From Nocardioides humi (GTDB taxonomy: Bacteria; Actinomycetota; Actinomycetes; Propionibacteriales; Nocardioidaceae), in the NCBI RefSeq assembly GCF_006494775.1, contig NZ_CP041146.1, forward strand, positions 3,162,001 through 3,226,000: DNA of 64,000 nt, in the 5' to 3' direction. The notes beneath the pieces are model-generated. The model saw only the letters and a list, made by a program, of their open reading frames with translations. It ran no database searches and was not told the origin of the DNA. A program made the position numbers and the translations under genes. Shown piece after piece: positions 1-8,481 of this stretch. Each line of letters begins with the position of its first letter. The first letter of the stretch is position 1.

Positions 1-564
1 CTCGACGGCTACCCGTACGCCGGCACCGAGGTGCACGCCTTCGACGACGAGCGCAGGATGCTGCCGCCCGGCGAGGTCGGGGAGGCCGGCGTTCGCGGGC
101 CCTCCCTCATGCAGGGCTACCTCGGCGACACCGACCCCGACAGCCGGATGGCGCCGGGCGGGTACTTCCTGACCGGCGACTGGATCCGGATGACCGACGA
201 CGGGCACGTCAAGGTGGTGGGCCGCAAGAAGGACCTGATCATCCGCGGCGGCTACAACATCGACCCGAGCGAGATCGAGAACCTGGTGCGAGCGCGGGCC
301 GACGTCCTCGAGGCGTCGGTGTTCGGCCTGCCCGACGAGCGCCTGGGCGAGATCGTGTGCCTGTGCGTCGTCCCCCAGCCGGGAGCGGCGCCCGGCCTCG
401 ACGAGATCGTCGACGACCTGCGCGCCCGCGGCCTGTCGACGCAGAAGCTCCCGCAGGTCTACGCCACCCGGGACGCCTTCCCGCTCTCGCCCGACGGCAA
501 GGTCCTCAAGGAGGTCATCCGGCGCGAGGTGCAGGCGGAGCGGGAGACGGAGGCGGCGCGATGA
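1..564 (+). CDS. AMP-dependent acyl-CoA ligase, C-terminal part (5' end outside window)
   Basis: The reading frame is open from the first base of the window, so only the last ~187 residues of an adenylate-forming ligase are present. Visible family motifs are the TGDW segment, the hinge motif GRKKDLIIRGGYNI and the C-terminal lysine region PLSPDGKVLK, which in this family holds the adenylation-half-reaction lysine. These enzymes activate carboxylic acids to acyl-AMP and then acyl-CoA in the cytoplasm. The stop overlaps the ATG of the next gene (ATGA), so the two are very probably co-transcribed. The substrate cannot be read from this fragment. Confidence 0.9.
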   Translation, partial: LDGYPYAGTEVHAFDDERRMLPPGEVGEAGVRGPSLMQGYLGDTDPDSRMAPGGYFLTGDWIRMTDDGHVKVVGRKKDLIIRGGYNIDPSEIENLVRARADVLEASVFGLPDERLGEIVCLCVVPQPGAAPGLDEIVDDLRARGLSTQKLPQVYATRDAFPLSPDGKVLKEVIRREVQAERETEAAR

Positions 565-1340
565 GCGCGGAGCGGGTCGACCGGCTCGACGGGCGCTGCG
601 CGGTGGTGACCGGCAGCAGCGCGGGGATCGGGCGCGGGATCGCGGAGAGCCTGGTGCGCTCCGGCGCCGACGTCGTCCTCTCCGGACGGACCCCCGAGAC
701 CCTGGCCGCCGCCGTCGAGGAGCTCCGTGCCCTCGCCGGTCCGGGCCAGCAGGTCCTCGGCCTGAACGCCGACCTGTCGCAGGAGGAGCAGATCGACGAC
801 TTCTTCGATCGGGTGCGCGCCGAGGTGGGGCGCCTCGACATCCTGGTCGCCAATATCGGCGGCGGTCAGGTCAAGCCGTTCTTCGACCTGACCCGCGAGG
901 ACTGGACCTCGGTGTTCGACCTGAACCTCCTCGGTCCGTTCCTGGTCTCCCAGCGGGGCGCGCGACTGATGCGTGAGTGCGGCAGCGAGCACGCCAGCAT
1001 CACGCTCGTCTCGTCCATCCGCGCCCACACCGCCAAGCCCGGCCGGGCGGTCTACGCCTCCACCAAGGCGGCGATGAACCAGCTGATGCGGGTGATGGCC
1101 CGCGAGCTCGCGCCGTTCGGGATCCGGGTCAACGCGCTGCTGCCCGGCATCACCGACACGCCGCTGACCCGCCGCAACCCCGAGGCCTTCGCCGAGGCGA
1201 TCAAGCAGGTCCCGCTCGAGGGGGCCGCCACCCCGGCGGACATGGGACGCGCCGTGGCCTTCCTCGCCAGCGACGCGGCCCGGTTCATCACCGGCCAGGA
1301 GCTGGCCGTCGACGGCGGCGAGCTGCTGCACGGCGACTGA
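561..1340 (+). CDS. SDR-family oxidoreductase
   Basis: This is a 259-residue classical short-chain dehydrogenase. It has the N-terminal dinucleotide-binding motif TGSSAGIG, a variant NxxG segment (VANIGGG in place of NAG), and the catalytic YASTK (Tyr-x-x-x-Lys), followed by the usual NALLPG and VDGGELL stretches. The ATG at 561 is chosen because it overlaps the upstream ligase stop by four bases; a longer frame upstream would run through the ligase gene. It probably oxidises or reduces an intermediate of the same pathway as the ligase, using NAD(P)H. The substrate is unknown. Confidence 0.9.
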   Translation: MSAERVDRLDGRCAVVTGSSAGIGRGIAESLVRSGADVVLSGRTPETLAAAVEELRALAGPGQQVLGLNADLSQEEQIDDFFDRVRAEVGRLDILVANIGGGQVKPFFDLTREDWTSVFDLNLLGPFLVSQRGARLMRECGSEHASITLVSSIRAHTAKPGRAVYASTKAAMNQLMRVMARELAPFGIRVNALLPGITDTPLTRRNPEAFAEAIKQVPLEGAATPADMGRAVAFLASDAARFITGQELAVDGGELLHGD

Positions 1341-1366
1341 GCGGGAGCAGCGAGCGGGGTGATCGC

Positions 1367-2131
1367 TCACAGGACGGCGGAGATGCCGCCGTCGACCACG
1401 ACCGATGATCCGTGCAGGAAGCCGCTCGCGCGGTGGTCGGCCAGGAACAGCACGGCCGCGGCCATGTCGTCGGGCCGGCCCACCCGGCGGATCGGGATCC
1501 GCTCGGCCGAGGAGGCGACCTTGTCCTCGGTGGCGATGTCGGCGCGGGTCATGGCGGTGTCCACGTAGCCGGGAACCAGGCAGTTGACCCGGACGCCCGC
1601 GGGACCCAGCTCGGCGGCGAGGGCGCGGGTCATGGCCGTGACGGCCCCCTTGGAGGCGGCGTACGCCGCGTAGCCGCGCGCGCCGCGCAGTGCGGCCACG
1701 CTGGCCACGTTGACGATGGTGCCGTGGCCTCGGGCGACCATGACCCGGGCCGCCTCCCGGCAGCCGAGGAACGTGCCGCGGGCGTTGACGGCGTGGATCC
1801 GGTCGAAGTCCTCGCAGCTCAGCTCGGTGATCGGCGCCAGGTGGAGCACGCCGGCGTTGTTGACCATGACGTCCAGGTCGCCGAAGGACCGGGTCGCCTC
1901 GACGGCGCTCACCATCGCGGCCTCGTCGGCGACGTCGCAGCGTACGAACAGCGCCTGGTGTCCCTCGGCCTGGAGCTGCTCGGCGGTCGGGACCCCGGAC
2001 TCGCGGGGCTCCGGGCGCAGATCGGCGACGACGACGCTCGCGCCGGCCCTGCCGAGAGCCAGCGCGATGGCCCGTCCGTTGCCGCTCGAGCCCCCGGTCA
2101 CCAGTGCCGTTCGGCCGGTCAGATCGGTCAT
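1367..2131 (-). CDS. SDR-family oxidoreductase
   Basis: This 254-residue SDR has the cofactor motif TGGSSGNG (Asn in place of the usual Ile before the last Gly), NNAG, and the active-site YAASK. It also ends in the usual VVDGG segment. The ATG at 2131 is preferred over the GTG six bases upstream because AGGAG lies five bases before this ATG and would overlap the GTG. The gene is divergent from the LacI-type regulator, with about 60 bp between them, which makes it a plausible direct target of that regulator. The substrate is not predictable. Confidence 0.88.
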   Translation of the reverse strand: MTDLTGRTALVTGGSSGNGRAIALALGRAGASVVVADLRPEPRESGVPTAEQLQAEGHQALFVRCDVADEAAMVSAVEATRSFGDLDVMVNNAGVLHLAPITELSCEDFDRIHAVNARGTFLGCREAARVMVARGHGTIVNVASVAALRGARGYAAYAASKGAVTAMTRALAAELGPAGVRVNCLVPGYVDTAMTRADIATEDKVASSAERIPIRRVGRPDDMAAAVLFLADHRASGFLHGSSVVVDGGISAVL

Positions 2132-2193
2132 CTCCACTCCTGTGGGTCGTGTGGTGGTGCTGCATAATCCCCGGCAACGATCGAGGAGGATCC
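2132..2193. promoter_or_regulatory. divergent promoter region between SDR and LacI-type genes
   Basis: The 62-bp gap contains CATAAT at 2163-2168, a reasonable -10 element for the plus-strand regulator gene, and GAGGAGGA at 2183-2190 as its ribosome site. I see no clear palindrome for the LacI protein here. Confidence 0.3.
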
Positions 2194-3194
2194 GTGAAGC
2201 CGGTGACGATGCGCCAGGTGGCCCAGCAGGCGGGCGTCGACGTCAGCGTCGTGTCCCGGCTCCTCAACGAGGATCCGCGGCTGAGCATCTCGCCGGCCAC
2301 GAGGGACCGCGTGCTGCAGGCGATCACGGACCTCGACTACCGCCCGAACCTCGCGGCACGTGCGCTGCGCACCAACCACGGGGGGATGATCGCCTTCGTC
2401 GTCCCGGACTTCACGAGCTCCGTCTACGCCCACGTGATCAGCGGCGCGCACCAGCGCGCGCAGGAGATCGGGTACGCCGTCGTGGTGGACGCGCTCGACC
2501 CCGATCTCGCGCGAACGGCCCGGCGCTACCGCGCGCGCGGCATCGACGGCGCCCTGCTCGCGGGTGCCACGCTGCCGGATCGCGACGTGGTCTCCCTGGA
2601 GGACCTCAGCATCCCGATGGTGCTGCTGAACCGTCGCGTGCCGGGCCTCACCCGCACCGCGTGCGTCGACTACGCCGCGGCCTCGCGACTCGCGATCGAC
2701 CACCTCGCCGACCTCGGGCACCGTGACGTCATGGTGTTGTCCAGCCCGCGCAACGCCGACTTCACCGAGCGGCTCAAGGCCTTCCGGTCTCGTGCCCGGT
2801 CGCGACGCGTGACGACCAGCACCGCCACCGCCGGGGGATCTCGGCGCAGGCCGGCTACGACACCGGCCGCCGGATCCTGGGAGGCGACGGGCTCGGCGAG
2901 GTGACCGCGGTCTTCTGCCCGACGCTGATGCTCGCGGTCGGCTTCCTGGCGGCGGCGCACGCCACGGGGGTGCGGGTTCCCGACGAGCTCTCGGTGATCG
3001 CGATGCACGATGCCGAGATCGCGAGCTTCACCACTCCGGCGCTGACGACCGTCGCCCTGCCGATGGCGGAGCTCGGCGCGCTCGCGATCGACCACCTGCG
3101 GGCCCTGGTCGACCAGCGGCACCCGGGGCCGACGGTGGTCGACGTCGCGCCCCGGCTCGAGGTCCGCGGCTCGACGGCGCCGCCGCGCACCTGA
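2194..3194 (+). CDS. LacI-family transcriptional regulator (apparent frameshift)
   Basis: The GTG at 2194 follows GAGGAGGA. The N-terminus is a LacI helix-turn-helix (TMRQVAQQAGVDVSVVSRLL, then YRPN and ARALRT hinge residues), and the periplasmic-binding-protein-like sensor domain follows (GMIAFVVPDFTSSVYA). After about residue 213 the frame shifts by one base at the G5 run 2833-2837. Adding one G gives AGGISAQAGYDTGRRIL and continues into the normal C-terminus, which ends at 3194. With one base added the length is 333 residues, the normal family size. The gene is probably intact in the organism. Likely targets are the divergent SDR or the palindrome at 6267-6296. Confidence 0.85.
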
Positions 3195-3223
3195 GGCCCG
3201 TTCCACGCCAGCACTCACCGCGG

Positions 3224-4354
3224 TCACTGCTGGGCCTCGAGCACCATCACGACGGCGGTATTGCCGTCCAGGCCGCTCGCTCCGCCACCCATCGTCTCCA
3301 CCAGCCCGATCCGCGGCGCGGCGACCTGTCGCTCCCCGGACCGCCCGGTCAGCTGCTCATAGACCTCCGCGATCTGGGCGACGCCCGTCGCGCCGAGGGC
3401 GTGCCCACGGGAGAGCAGACCCCCGGACGTGTTCACGGGCCAGCGTCCGCCGGGGCCGAGCTCGCCGTCGGCCAGCAGCCGCGGCGCGGTTCCGGGCGCG
3501 CACAGTCCGAGGGCCTCCACCGTCAGCACCTCGCCGATCGTGAACGCGTCGTGGACCTCGAGCACATCCACCTCCGGCGCCGATCGTCGGCTCGCGGCGA
3601 ACGCCTCCTCGGCGGCTCGGGTCACCGACGCCATGCCCCAGGGCAGGTCGTCGACCCCGGGCCATGCCAAGCCGCTGGACCAGCCCGTGCCGGTGACGAG
3701 GACGTCGTCGGCTCGGCGTGACAGGCCGATCACGGCGGCCGCGGCACCGTCGCCGACCGGGCAGCACTGGTCGAGGGTCAGCGGCTCGGCGATCGGACGG
3801 CTGCCGAGCACCTGCTCGAGCGTGACGGGGGTGCGCTTCTGGGCGGCGGGGTTCAGCGCACCCTGCGCGCGGTTCTTGACCGCGACCCGGGCGATGTCGG
3901 CGACGTCGAGCCCGTGGACCGAGAGATAGCGGTGTGCCTGCAGCGCGTACAGGCCCGGCAGGGGCAGCCCCAGCGAGCCCTCGGGGTCGGTGCGCTCCGG
4001 CACGATCGGGCCGTCGAACAGCTCCGACATCATCTCCACGCCCAGGGCGAGCACGGTGCGGTGCCGGCCGGCGACCACGTCGCGGACCGCCTGGTGCGCC
4101 GCCAGCGTCCCGCTCGCGCATGCCGCCTCCAGGCGCAGGCTGGGGACACCGGTGATCCCCGCGTCGCGCAGCACGCGGGGCACGACGCCCGAGGGGCCGA
4201 ACACGTTGCCGACGTACACCGCCTCGATCTCGCCGGGCTCGACACCGGCCGCGGTGATCGCGTCCAGGATCGCCCGGGACGTCAGGGCGTAGAGCCCGCC
4301 GGACGCCTGTCGTACGAACGGGCTGGTGGCCGCGCCCAGCACCGCCGCCCTCAT
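3224..4354 (-). CDS. thiolase-like acyltransferase / lipid-transfer-type protein
   Basis: This 376-residue protein has the thiolase fold. The nucleophile region is EAACASGT, the HDAF and GHALGATG histidine motifs are present, and the C-terminus is glycine-rich (ETMGGGASG). The second catalytic cysteine of true thiolases, which lies in that last segment, is missing. This places it with SCPx/Ltp2- or PhlC-like proteins, which work as complexes with DUF35 partners in retro-aldol or acyl-transfer reactions. The ATG at 4354 overlaps the stop of the DUF35 gene (ATGA), which supports a complex. It is the last gene of a ligase-DUF35-thiolase operon. Confidence 0.85.
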   Translation of the reverse strand: MRAAVLGAATSPFVRQASGGLYALTSRAILDAITAAGVEPGEIEAVYVGNVFGPSGVVPRVLRDAGITGVPSLRLEAACASGTLAAHQAVRDVVAGRHRTVLALGVEMMSELFDGPIVPERTDPEGSLGLPLPGLYALQAHRYLSVHGLDVADIARVAVKNRAQGALNPAAQKRTPVTLEQVLGSRPIAEPLTLDQCCPVGDGAAAAVIGLSRRADDVLVTGTGWSSGLAWPGVDDLPWGMASVTRAAEEAFAASRRSAPEVDVLEVHDAFTIGEVLTVEALGLCAPGTAPRLLADGELGPGGRWPVNTSGGLLSRGHALGATGVAQIAEVYEQLTGRSGERQVAAPRIGLVETMGGGASGLDGNTAVVMVLEAQQ

Positions 4355-4719
4355 CGCCGGCCCCGGTGGGCGAGGGCCCAGTCCGCCGCGACCGTGGCCG
4401 CGCCGAGCGTCACCGGCGTGCCGACGGGCCAGACGACGGCCTCCGCCTGCGACACCAGCACCCTGGGCCCGTCGTCCAGGTCGACGTAGGCCAGCGCCCG
4501 GGGTACGGCGCGGCCCGCGGAGTCGAGGTGAACGACCGTCGAGGCCCAGACGACGCCTCGGGGCGCGAAGTCGGCGAACTCGACGACAGCACCGCACCAG
4601 GGGCAGCGGTGGGTCGCGGGCGCCGTCGCCCGGCCGCAGGACAGGCACCGGCCTCCGGCCACGCCGGTGGCCGTGAGGGACGGCTGGTACTCGGTCGGAT
4701 CGATCTCCCGGCGCGTCAT
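4351..4719 (-). CDS. DUF35 / OB-fold zinc-ribbon protein, partner of the thiolase-like protein
   Basis: The 122-residue product has an N-terminal zinc ribbon (GGRCLSCGR followed by HRCPWCG, i.e. two CxxC pairs) and then an OB-fold-like acyl-CoA-binding segment (FAPRGVVWASTVVHLD, ALAYVDLDDG). This is the domain order of DUF35 proteins that bind thiolase-like partners. Both ends overlap neighbours by four bases (ligase stop at 4716, thiolase ATG at 4354), so expression is tightly coupled. The function is inferred from family and context: a scaffold or acyl-CoA channel for the thiolase-like enzyme. Confidence 0.88.
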   Translation of the reverse strand: MTRREIDPTEYQPSLTATGVAGGRCLSCGRATAPATHRCPWCGAVVEFADFAPRGVVWASTVVHLDSAGRAVPRALAYVDLDDGPRVLVSQAEAVVWPVGTPVTLGAATVAADWALAHRGRR

Positions 4720-6215
4720 CCGCGGGCCTCCGCGAGCGCCGCGCGCAGCGCCTTCTTGTCCAGCTTCCCGTACGCCGTGAGGGGGAGCTCCGCGCGCAGC
4801 TCGACGCTCTTGGGCACCTTGTACGCCGCGAGCTGCTCCCGGCAGTGGGCGAGGAGCTCCTCGATGCTCACCTCGCCGGCGACGACGACGGCATGGACGG
4901 ACTCGCCCCAGTCGGGATGCGGCACGCCCACGACCGCCGCCTGGAGCACCGCCGGGTGCCGGGTCAGCGCCTGCTCGACCTCGACCGAGTAGACGTTCAT
5001 CCCTCCGCTGATGATCATGTCGTTGCGACGGTCGACGACGTAGAGGAAGTGCTCCTCGTCCATGCGGCCGATGTCGCCGGTCAGCAGCCACGATCCGGCG
5101 AACCGCGAGCGGTGGCCCTCCAGGTCGCGCCAGTAGCCGGTCATGACGTACGGCGAGCGGAGGGCGATCTCGCCCTCCGTGCCGGGAGGGACGACGGACC
5201 CGTCGCCGTCGAGCACGGCCACGTCGCACAGGATCGACGCCCGGCCGCAGGACGTGAGGAGGTGTGGCTCCCGCAGTGCCCGCACGTGGTCCTCCTTGCG
5301 CAGCACCGTCGCGTAGTTCGGGTTCTCGGTCTGGGCGTAGAGCTGCTGCAGCACTGGACCGAAGGTGTCCAGGGCGCGAGCCAGCTGCTCCGGCGCGATC
5401 GGCGCGGCGCCGTACTGGAGGGTGCGCAGCGACGTGGGCGCCACGCCGCTCTCGTCGCTGGCGTCGAGCAGGCGGTAGATCATCGTGGGGACGGCGAAGG
5501 TCCACGTCGTCGCGTCCTCCCGCATCAGCCGCAGCGCCCGCCGCGCGTCGAAGCCGGGCTCGATGCGCGCGTGGGCGCCGCGGAGCAGGGCCGCCAGCGT
5601 GAACAGGCCGGCGGCGTGGGCGAGCGGTGTGGTGAGGAGGAGTCGTTCGTCGCGACGGATGTCGCCTTCGAGCAGGTGCGCGAGCAGGTTGGAGAGGGTG
5701 CCCTCCTGCGAGTGCACGACGCCCTTCGGCGCGCCGGTCGTGCCGCCGGTGAAGTAGATGACGGCGGCGTCGCCGGGCTCGGCCACCGCACCGTCGGGCA
5801 GCTCCGAGGCTCGGCCGGGGCGGACGTCGTACTCCGCGCGCAGTACGGGCGTCCGCCCCTGGCCGGCGAGCAGGTCGACGAGGTCGTCGGTGACTACCAC
5901 GGCAGCCGGCTCGGTGCGGTCGAGCACCTGGCGCACGTCGCCGGCCGAGGACATCGGGTTGAGCGGCACCTTGACCGCTCCGATGCTCATCACCGCGAGG
6001 TCGTAGACCGGGAACGCCAGGCCGCTGGACTGCAGCAGGACGACTCGGGAGCCACCGCGGACGCCCGTCGCGACGAGGCGTGCGCGGGCGTCGGCGACGG
6101 CCGACGCCAGCTCCGCATAGGTCAGCTCCTCGGCTCCGTACGCCAGTGCCGGCCGCTCCGCGTTGGTGGTGAGGGAGCGGTGGAAGGCCTCCCAGAGCGT
6201 GACAGGCAGATTCAT
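4716..6215 (-). CDS. AMP-dependent acyl-CoA synthetase
   Basis: This is a full-length 499-residue adenylate-forming ligase. It has the phosphate-binding loop FTGGTTGAPKGV, a YAQTEN core motif, LLTGDIG, the hinge VDRRNDMIISGGMNV, and the C-terminal lysine in TAYGKLDKK. It is the first gene of the minus-strand operon with the DUF35 and thiolase-like genes, which suggests that it loads CoA onto the acid that those proteins later cleave or transfer. Its promoter faces the 30-bp palindrome at 6267-6296. Confidence 0.92.
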   Translation of the reverse strand: MNLPVTLWEAFHRSLTTNAERPALAYGAEELTYAELASAVADARARLVATGVRGGSRVVLLQSSGLAFPVYDLAVMSIGAVKVPLNPMSSAGDVRQVLDRTEPAAVVVTDDLVDLLAGQGRTPVLRAEYDVRPGRASELPDGAVAEPGDAAVIYFTGGTTGAPKGVVHSQEGTLSNLLAHLLEGDIRRDERLLLTTPLAHAAGLFTLAALLRGAHARIEPGFDARRALRLMREDATTWTFAVPTMIYRLLDASDESGVAPTSLRTLQYGAAPIAPEQLARALDTFGPVLQQLYAQTENPNYATVLRKEDHVRALREPHLLTSCGRASILCDVAVLDGDGSVVPPGTEGEIALRSPYVMTGYWRDLEGHRSRFAGSWLLTGDIGRMDEEHFLYVVDRRNDMIISGGMNVYSVEVEQALTRHPAVLQAAVVGVPHPDWGESVHAVVVAGEVSIEELLAHCREQLAAYKVPKSVELRAELPLTAYGKLDKKALRAALAEARG

Positions 6216-6266
6216 CGTTCGTCTCCTCGCGCCGTGGCTGAACCCCCCGATTGTCGGACCGCGTGT

Positions 6267-6296
6267 CGCCTTTAGTCAATCGATTGACTAAAGGCG
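6267..6296. promoter_or_regulatory. perfect 30-bp palindrome (operator candidate)
   Basis: The left half CGCCTTTAGTCAATC is followed without a spacer by its exact reverse complement; the dyad axis falls on the central CG at 6281/6282. It lies between two divergent operons (ligase start 6215, cupin start 6365). A TANNNT -10 candidate, TAGTGT, sits at 6307-6312, so bound protein would cover the plus-strand -35 region. A central CpG is typical of LacI-family operators, and a LacI-type gene lies 4 kb away; a TetR-type regulator is also possible. Confidence 0.7.
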
Positions 6297-6364
6297 CGGA
6301 AGGGCCTAGTGTCCTGCGTCACAGCCTGGATTCGTCTGGTACCCGACACGCCTCGGAGGCGCCC

Positions 6365-7200
6365 GTGAACACCCGCGTAGTAGACCCGCAGACCAGTGCC
6401 TGGGAGGAGGCATCGACCCACCGCACGCCCGGGATCGACATCAAGCAGCTCCTCCAGCGCGACGGCGAGGGTCGCAGCTTCGAGTTCAACGTCGTGCGCT
6501 TCGGGGGGAGGACTTCTGGAGCCCGCGCCACCGCCACAACTTCGACCAGATCCGGATCGGCCTCGAGGGCGTGACCCACTACGGCCCCCACAAGAAGCTG
6601 CCCGCCCGGACCGTCGGCTACTACCCGGAGGGCACCTACTACGGGCCGCTCAGCGTGGACGGCGGACCGTCGGTCCAGGCGATCCTCCAGTTCGACGGCG
6701 CCGGCCGCGGCGGCTATGTCAACTACGTGCACCTCGACAAGGCGACCGAGCAGCTCAAGGAGCGGGGCGAGTTCCGCAAGGGCTACTTCCATCCCTCCGA
6801 CGGAGGCAAGGCGGTGGACGGCTACCAGGCGTCCTGGGAGCTGGCCACCGGGCGGAGCATGGTGTACCCCGAGCCGCGCTACGACGAGGCCGTCTACATG
6901 CACCTCGACGCCTTCGCCTGGGTGGGAGCACCCGAGGGCGTCCGGTCGAAGCACCTCGGCTCCTTCGGTGAGCGCGGCTTGCGCATCGAGAGCCTCCTGG
7001 TCCCCGGCGGCGCGACCTTCGACCTCGGCACCACCGGGCGCACCACCGTCGCCCTCGTGGTCGACGGCGAGATCTCGGCCGACGGCGCAACCGCCGGCAA
7101 GTACGGCGCGCTGCTCGCCGACGACGGATCCCTGACCTGCGCCGGCGTGGCCGGCGCCTCGGAGCTCGTCGTCATCACCCTGCCTCAGTTCGAGGACTGA
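6365..7200 (+). CDS. cupin-like protein (apparent frameshift)
   Basis: The GTG at 6365 has GGAGG six bases upstream. The first ~46 residues are in one frame, and the rest (THYGPHKKLPARTVGYYPEG onward) is in another. At the G6 run 6503-6508 one extra G would give RFGGEDFWSPRHRHNFDQIR, which restores a single 278-residue protein. HRHNFDQ looks like the metal-binding histidine cluster of a cupin, and the closing segment (LLVPGGATFDLGT, VALVVDGEI) fits a second beta-barrel half. It is the first gene of the transporter operon. The enzymatic role is unknown. The break is probably a sequence error. Confidence 0.65.
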
Positions 7201-7247
7201 ACCACCGCTGCCGTCCGGGGGCAGCAGCCCACCAAAGAGGAGTCACC

Positions 7248-8480
7248 GTGAAGCACATCGTCCGCAGGGCCGCCATCGGCGCCTGCGCCCTCTCCCTGGC
7301 CTCCGGCCTCACCGCCTGCGCCGACAGCTCCGACGAAGCCGGCGGAGACGACGACGTCATCACCATCGCCGTCGTGGCCGACCGCACCGGCGGCCTCGCC
7401 TTCTTCGGCGAGCGCGCCCAGCAGGGCTGGGACCTGGCACTCGAGGCGATCGACGCCGAGATCGCCGGCCACAAGGTGGAGTACGTCGAGGTCCAGTGCG
7501 ACACGCCGGCGAACTGCGGCGCCGACACCACGCGAGTGATCAACGAGAAGGGCGTCGACATCGTGATGGGCACGCCCGGCAGCGCGCTCGCGCTCGCGAT
7601 CGCCGAGGCCGCCGCCCGCGCCGAGGTGCCGTACTTCGAGACCGCCTCGCTCGTCAACACGCTGCTGCCCGACGGCGAGGCCGAGTACATCTTCCGCGGC
7701 GCGATGGACGAGACGCAGCTCAACGCCGGCGTCCGGCCCGCGCTCGAGGCCTGGTACGACGCGCTCGGGGAGGACGTCGCCGGCAAGACCGCGGTCGTCG
7801 TCAACGAGAGCAGCGCGGCCAACCACAACGCCGCCGAGCTGCAGAAGTCGATCCTCGACGAGATGGGGGTCGAGGTGCTCGACCAGTTCGAGTACGAGGT
7901 CGACTCCACCGACTTCGCGCCGCTGGCGGCGCGGGTCAAGCAGGCCGACGCCGACATCGTGCTGGAGACCAGCTACGTCGCCGACATGATCGCGCTCAAC
8001 ACCGAGCTCTCCCGGGTCAAGCTCGACCCCGAGGTGCACGTGATCGTCGGGGCGCCCTCGCCCACCGAGCAGGCCGAGGCCCTCGGCGCGGACTACCTCG
8101 AGGGCGTCGTCCACGTGACCTTCCCCTCGCTCGACGTCAACGAGGAGGGCGCTCAGGGCATCGACGAGTTCCTCTCCGCCTACCGGGAGGAGTTCGGCGA
8201 GGACCCGGACTCGTCGTACGCGCTCACCTACTACTCGAGCGCCCGGATCCTGTTCGCGGTGCTCGAGCTGGCCGACGGCGCCACCGACGCCGAGAGCTTC
8301 CGCGAGGCGATCGCGCAGATCGACGAGCCGACGGGCAGCTTCGCCAACGGGTGGGGCGCGAAGTTCGACGAGCGCGGGCAGAACCAGAACGCCGCACCGG
8401 ACACCGTGCAGTGGCAGGGTGGCCAGGTGTGCACGGTCCTTCCCGCCGAGGCGGCGGCCTGCGAGCTCGAGGTCGGCTGA
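7248..8480 (+). CDS. ABC transporter substrate-binding lipoprotein, branched-chain amino acid type
   Basis: The 410-residue protein begins with a signal peptide and lipobox (ASGLTAC), so it should be anchored outside the membrane. The mature part (ITIAVVADRTGGLAFFGE, GVDIVMGTPGSALALAIAE) is a type I periplasmic binding fold of the Leu/Ile/Val-binding family. GAGGAG precedes the GTG start. The next three genes encode the permeases and ATPases of the same transporter. LIV-type systems in catabolic operons often carry aromatic or other carboxylates rather than amino acids; the ligand is not known here. Confidence 0.9.
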   Translation: MKHIVRRAAIGACALSLASGLTACADSSDEAGGDDDVITIAVVADRTGGLAFFGERAQQGWDLALEAIDAEIAGHKVEYVEVQCDTPANCGADTTRVINEKGVDIVMGTPGSALALAIAEAAARAEVPYFETASLVNTLLPDGEAEYIFRGAMDETQLNAGVRPALEAWYDALGEDVAGKTAVVVNESSAANHNAAELQKSILDEMGVEVLDQFEYEVDSTDFAPLAARVKQADADIVLETSYVADMIALNTELSRVKLDPEVHVIVGAPSPTEQAEALGADYLEGVVHVTFPSLDVNEEGAQGIDEFLSAYREEFGEDPDSSYALTYYSSARILFAVLELADGATDAESFREAIAQIDEPTGSFANGWGAKFDERGQNQNAAPDTVQWQGGQVCTVLPAEAAACELEVG

Positions 8481-8481
8481 G

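Noticed and set aside
459..2327. Long open frame on the minus strand over the SDR genes
   Set aside because: It covers two well-supported SDR genes and its composition (Arg-, Gly-, Pro-rich without motifs) is that of a high-GC shadow frame.
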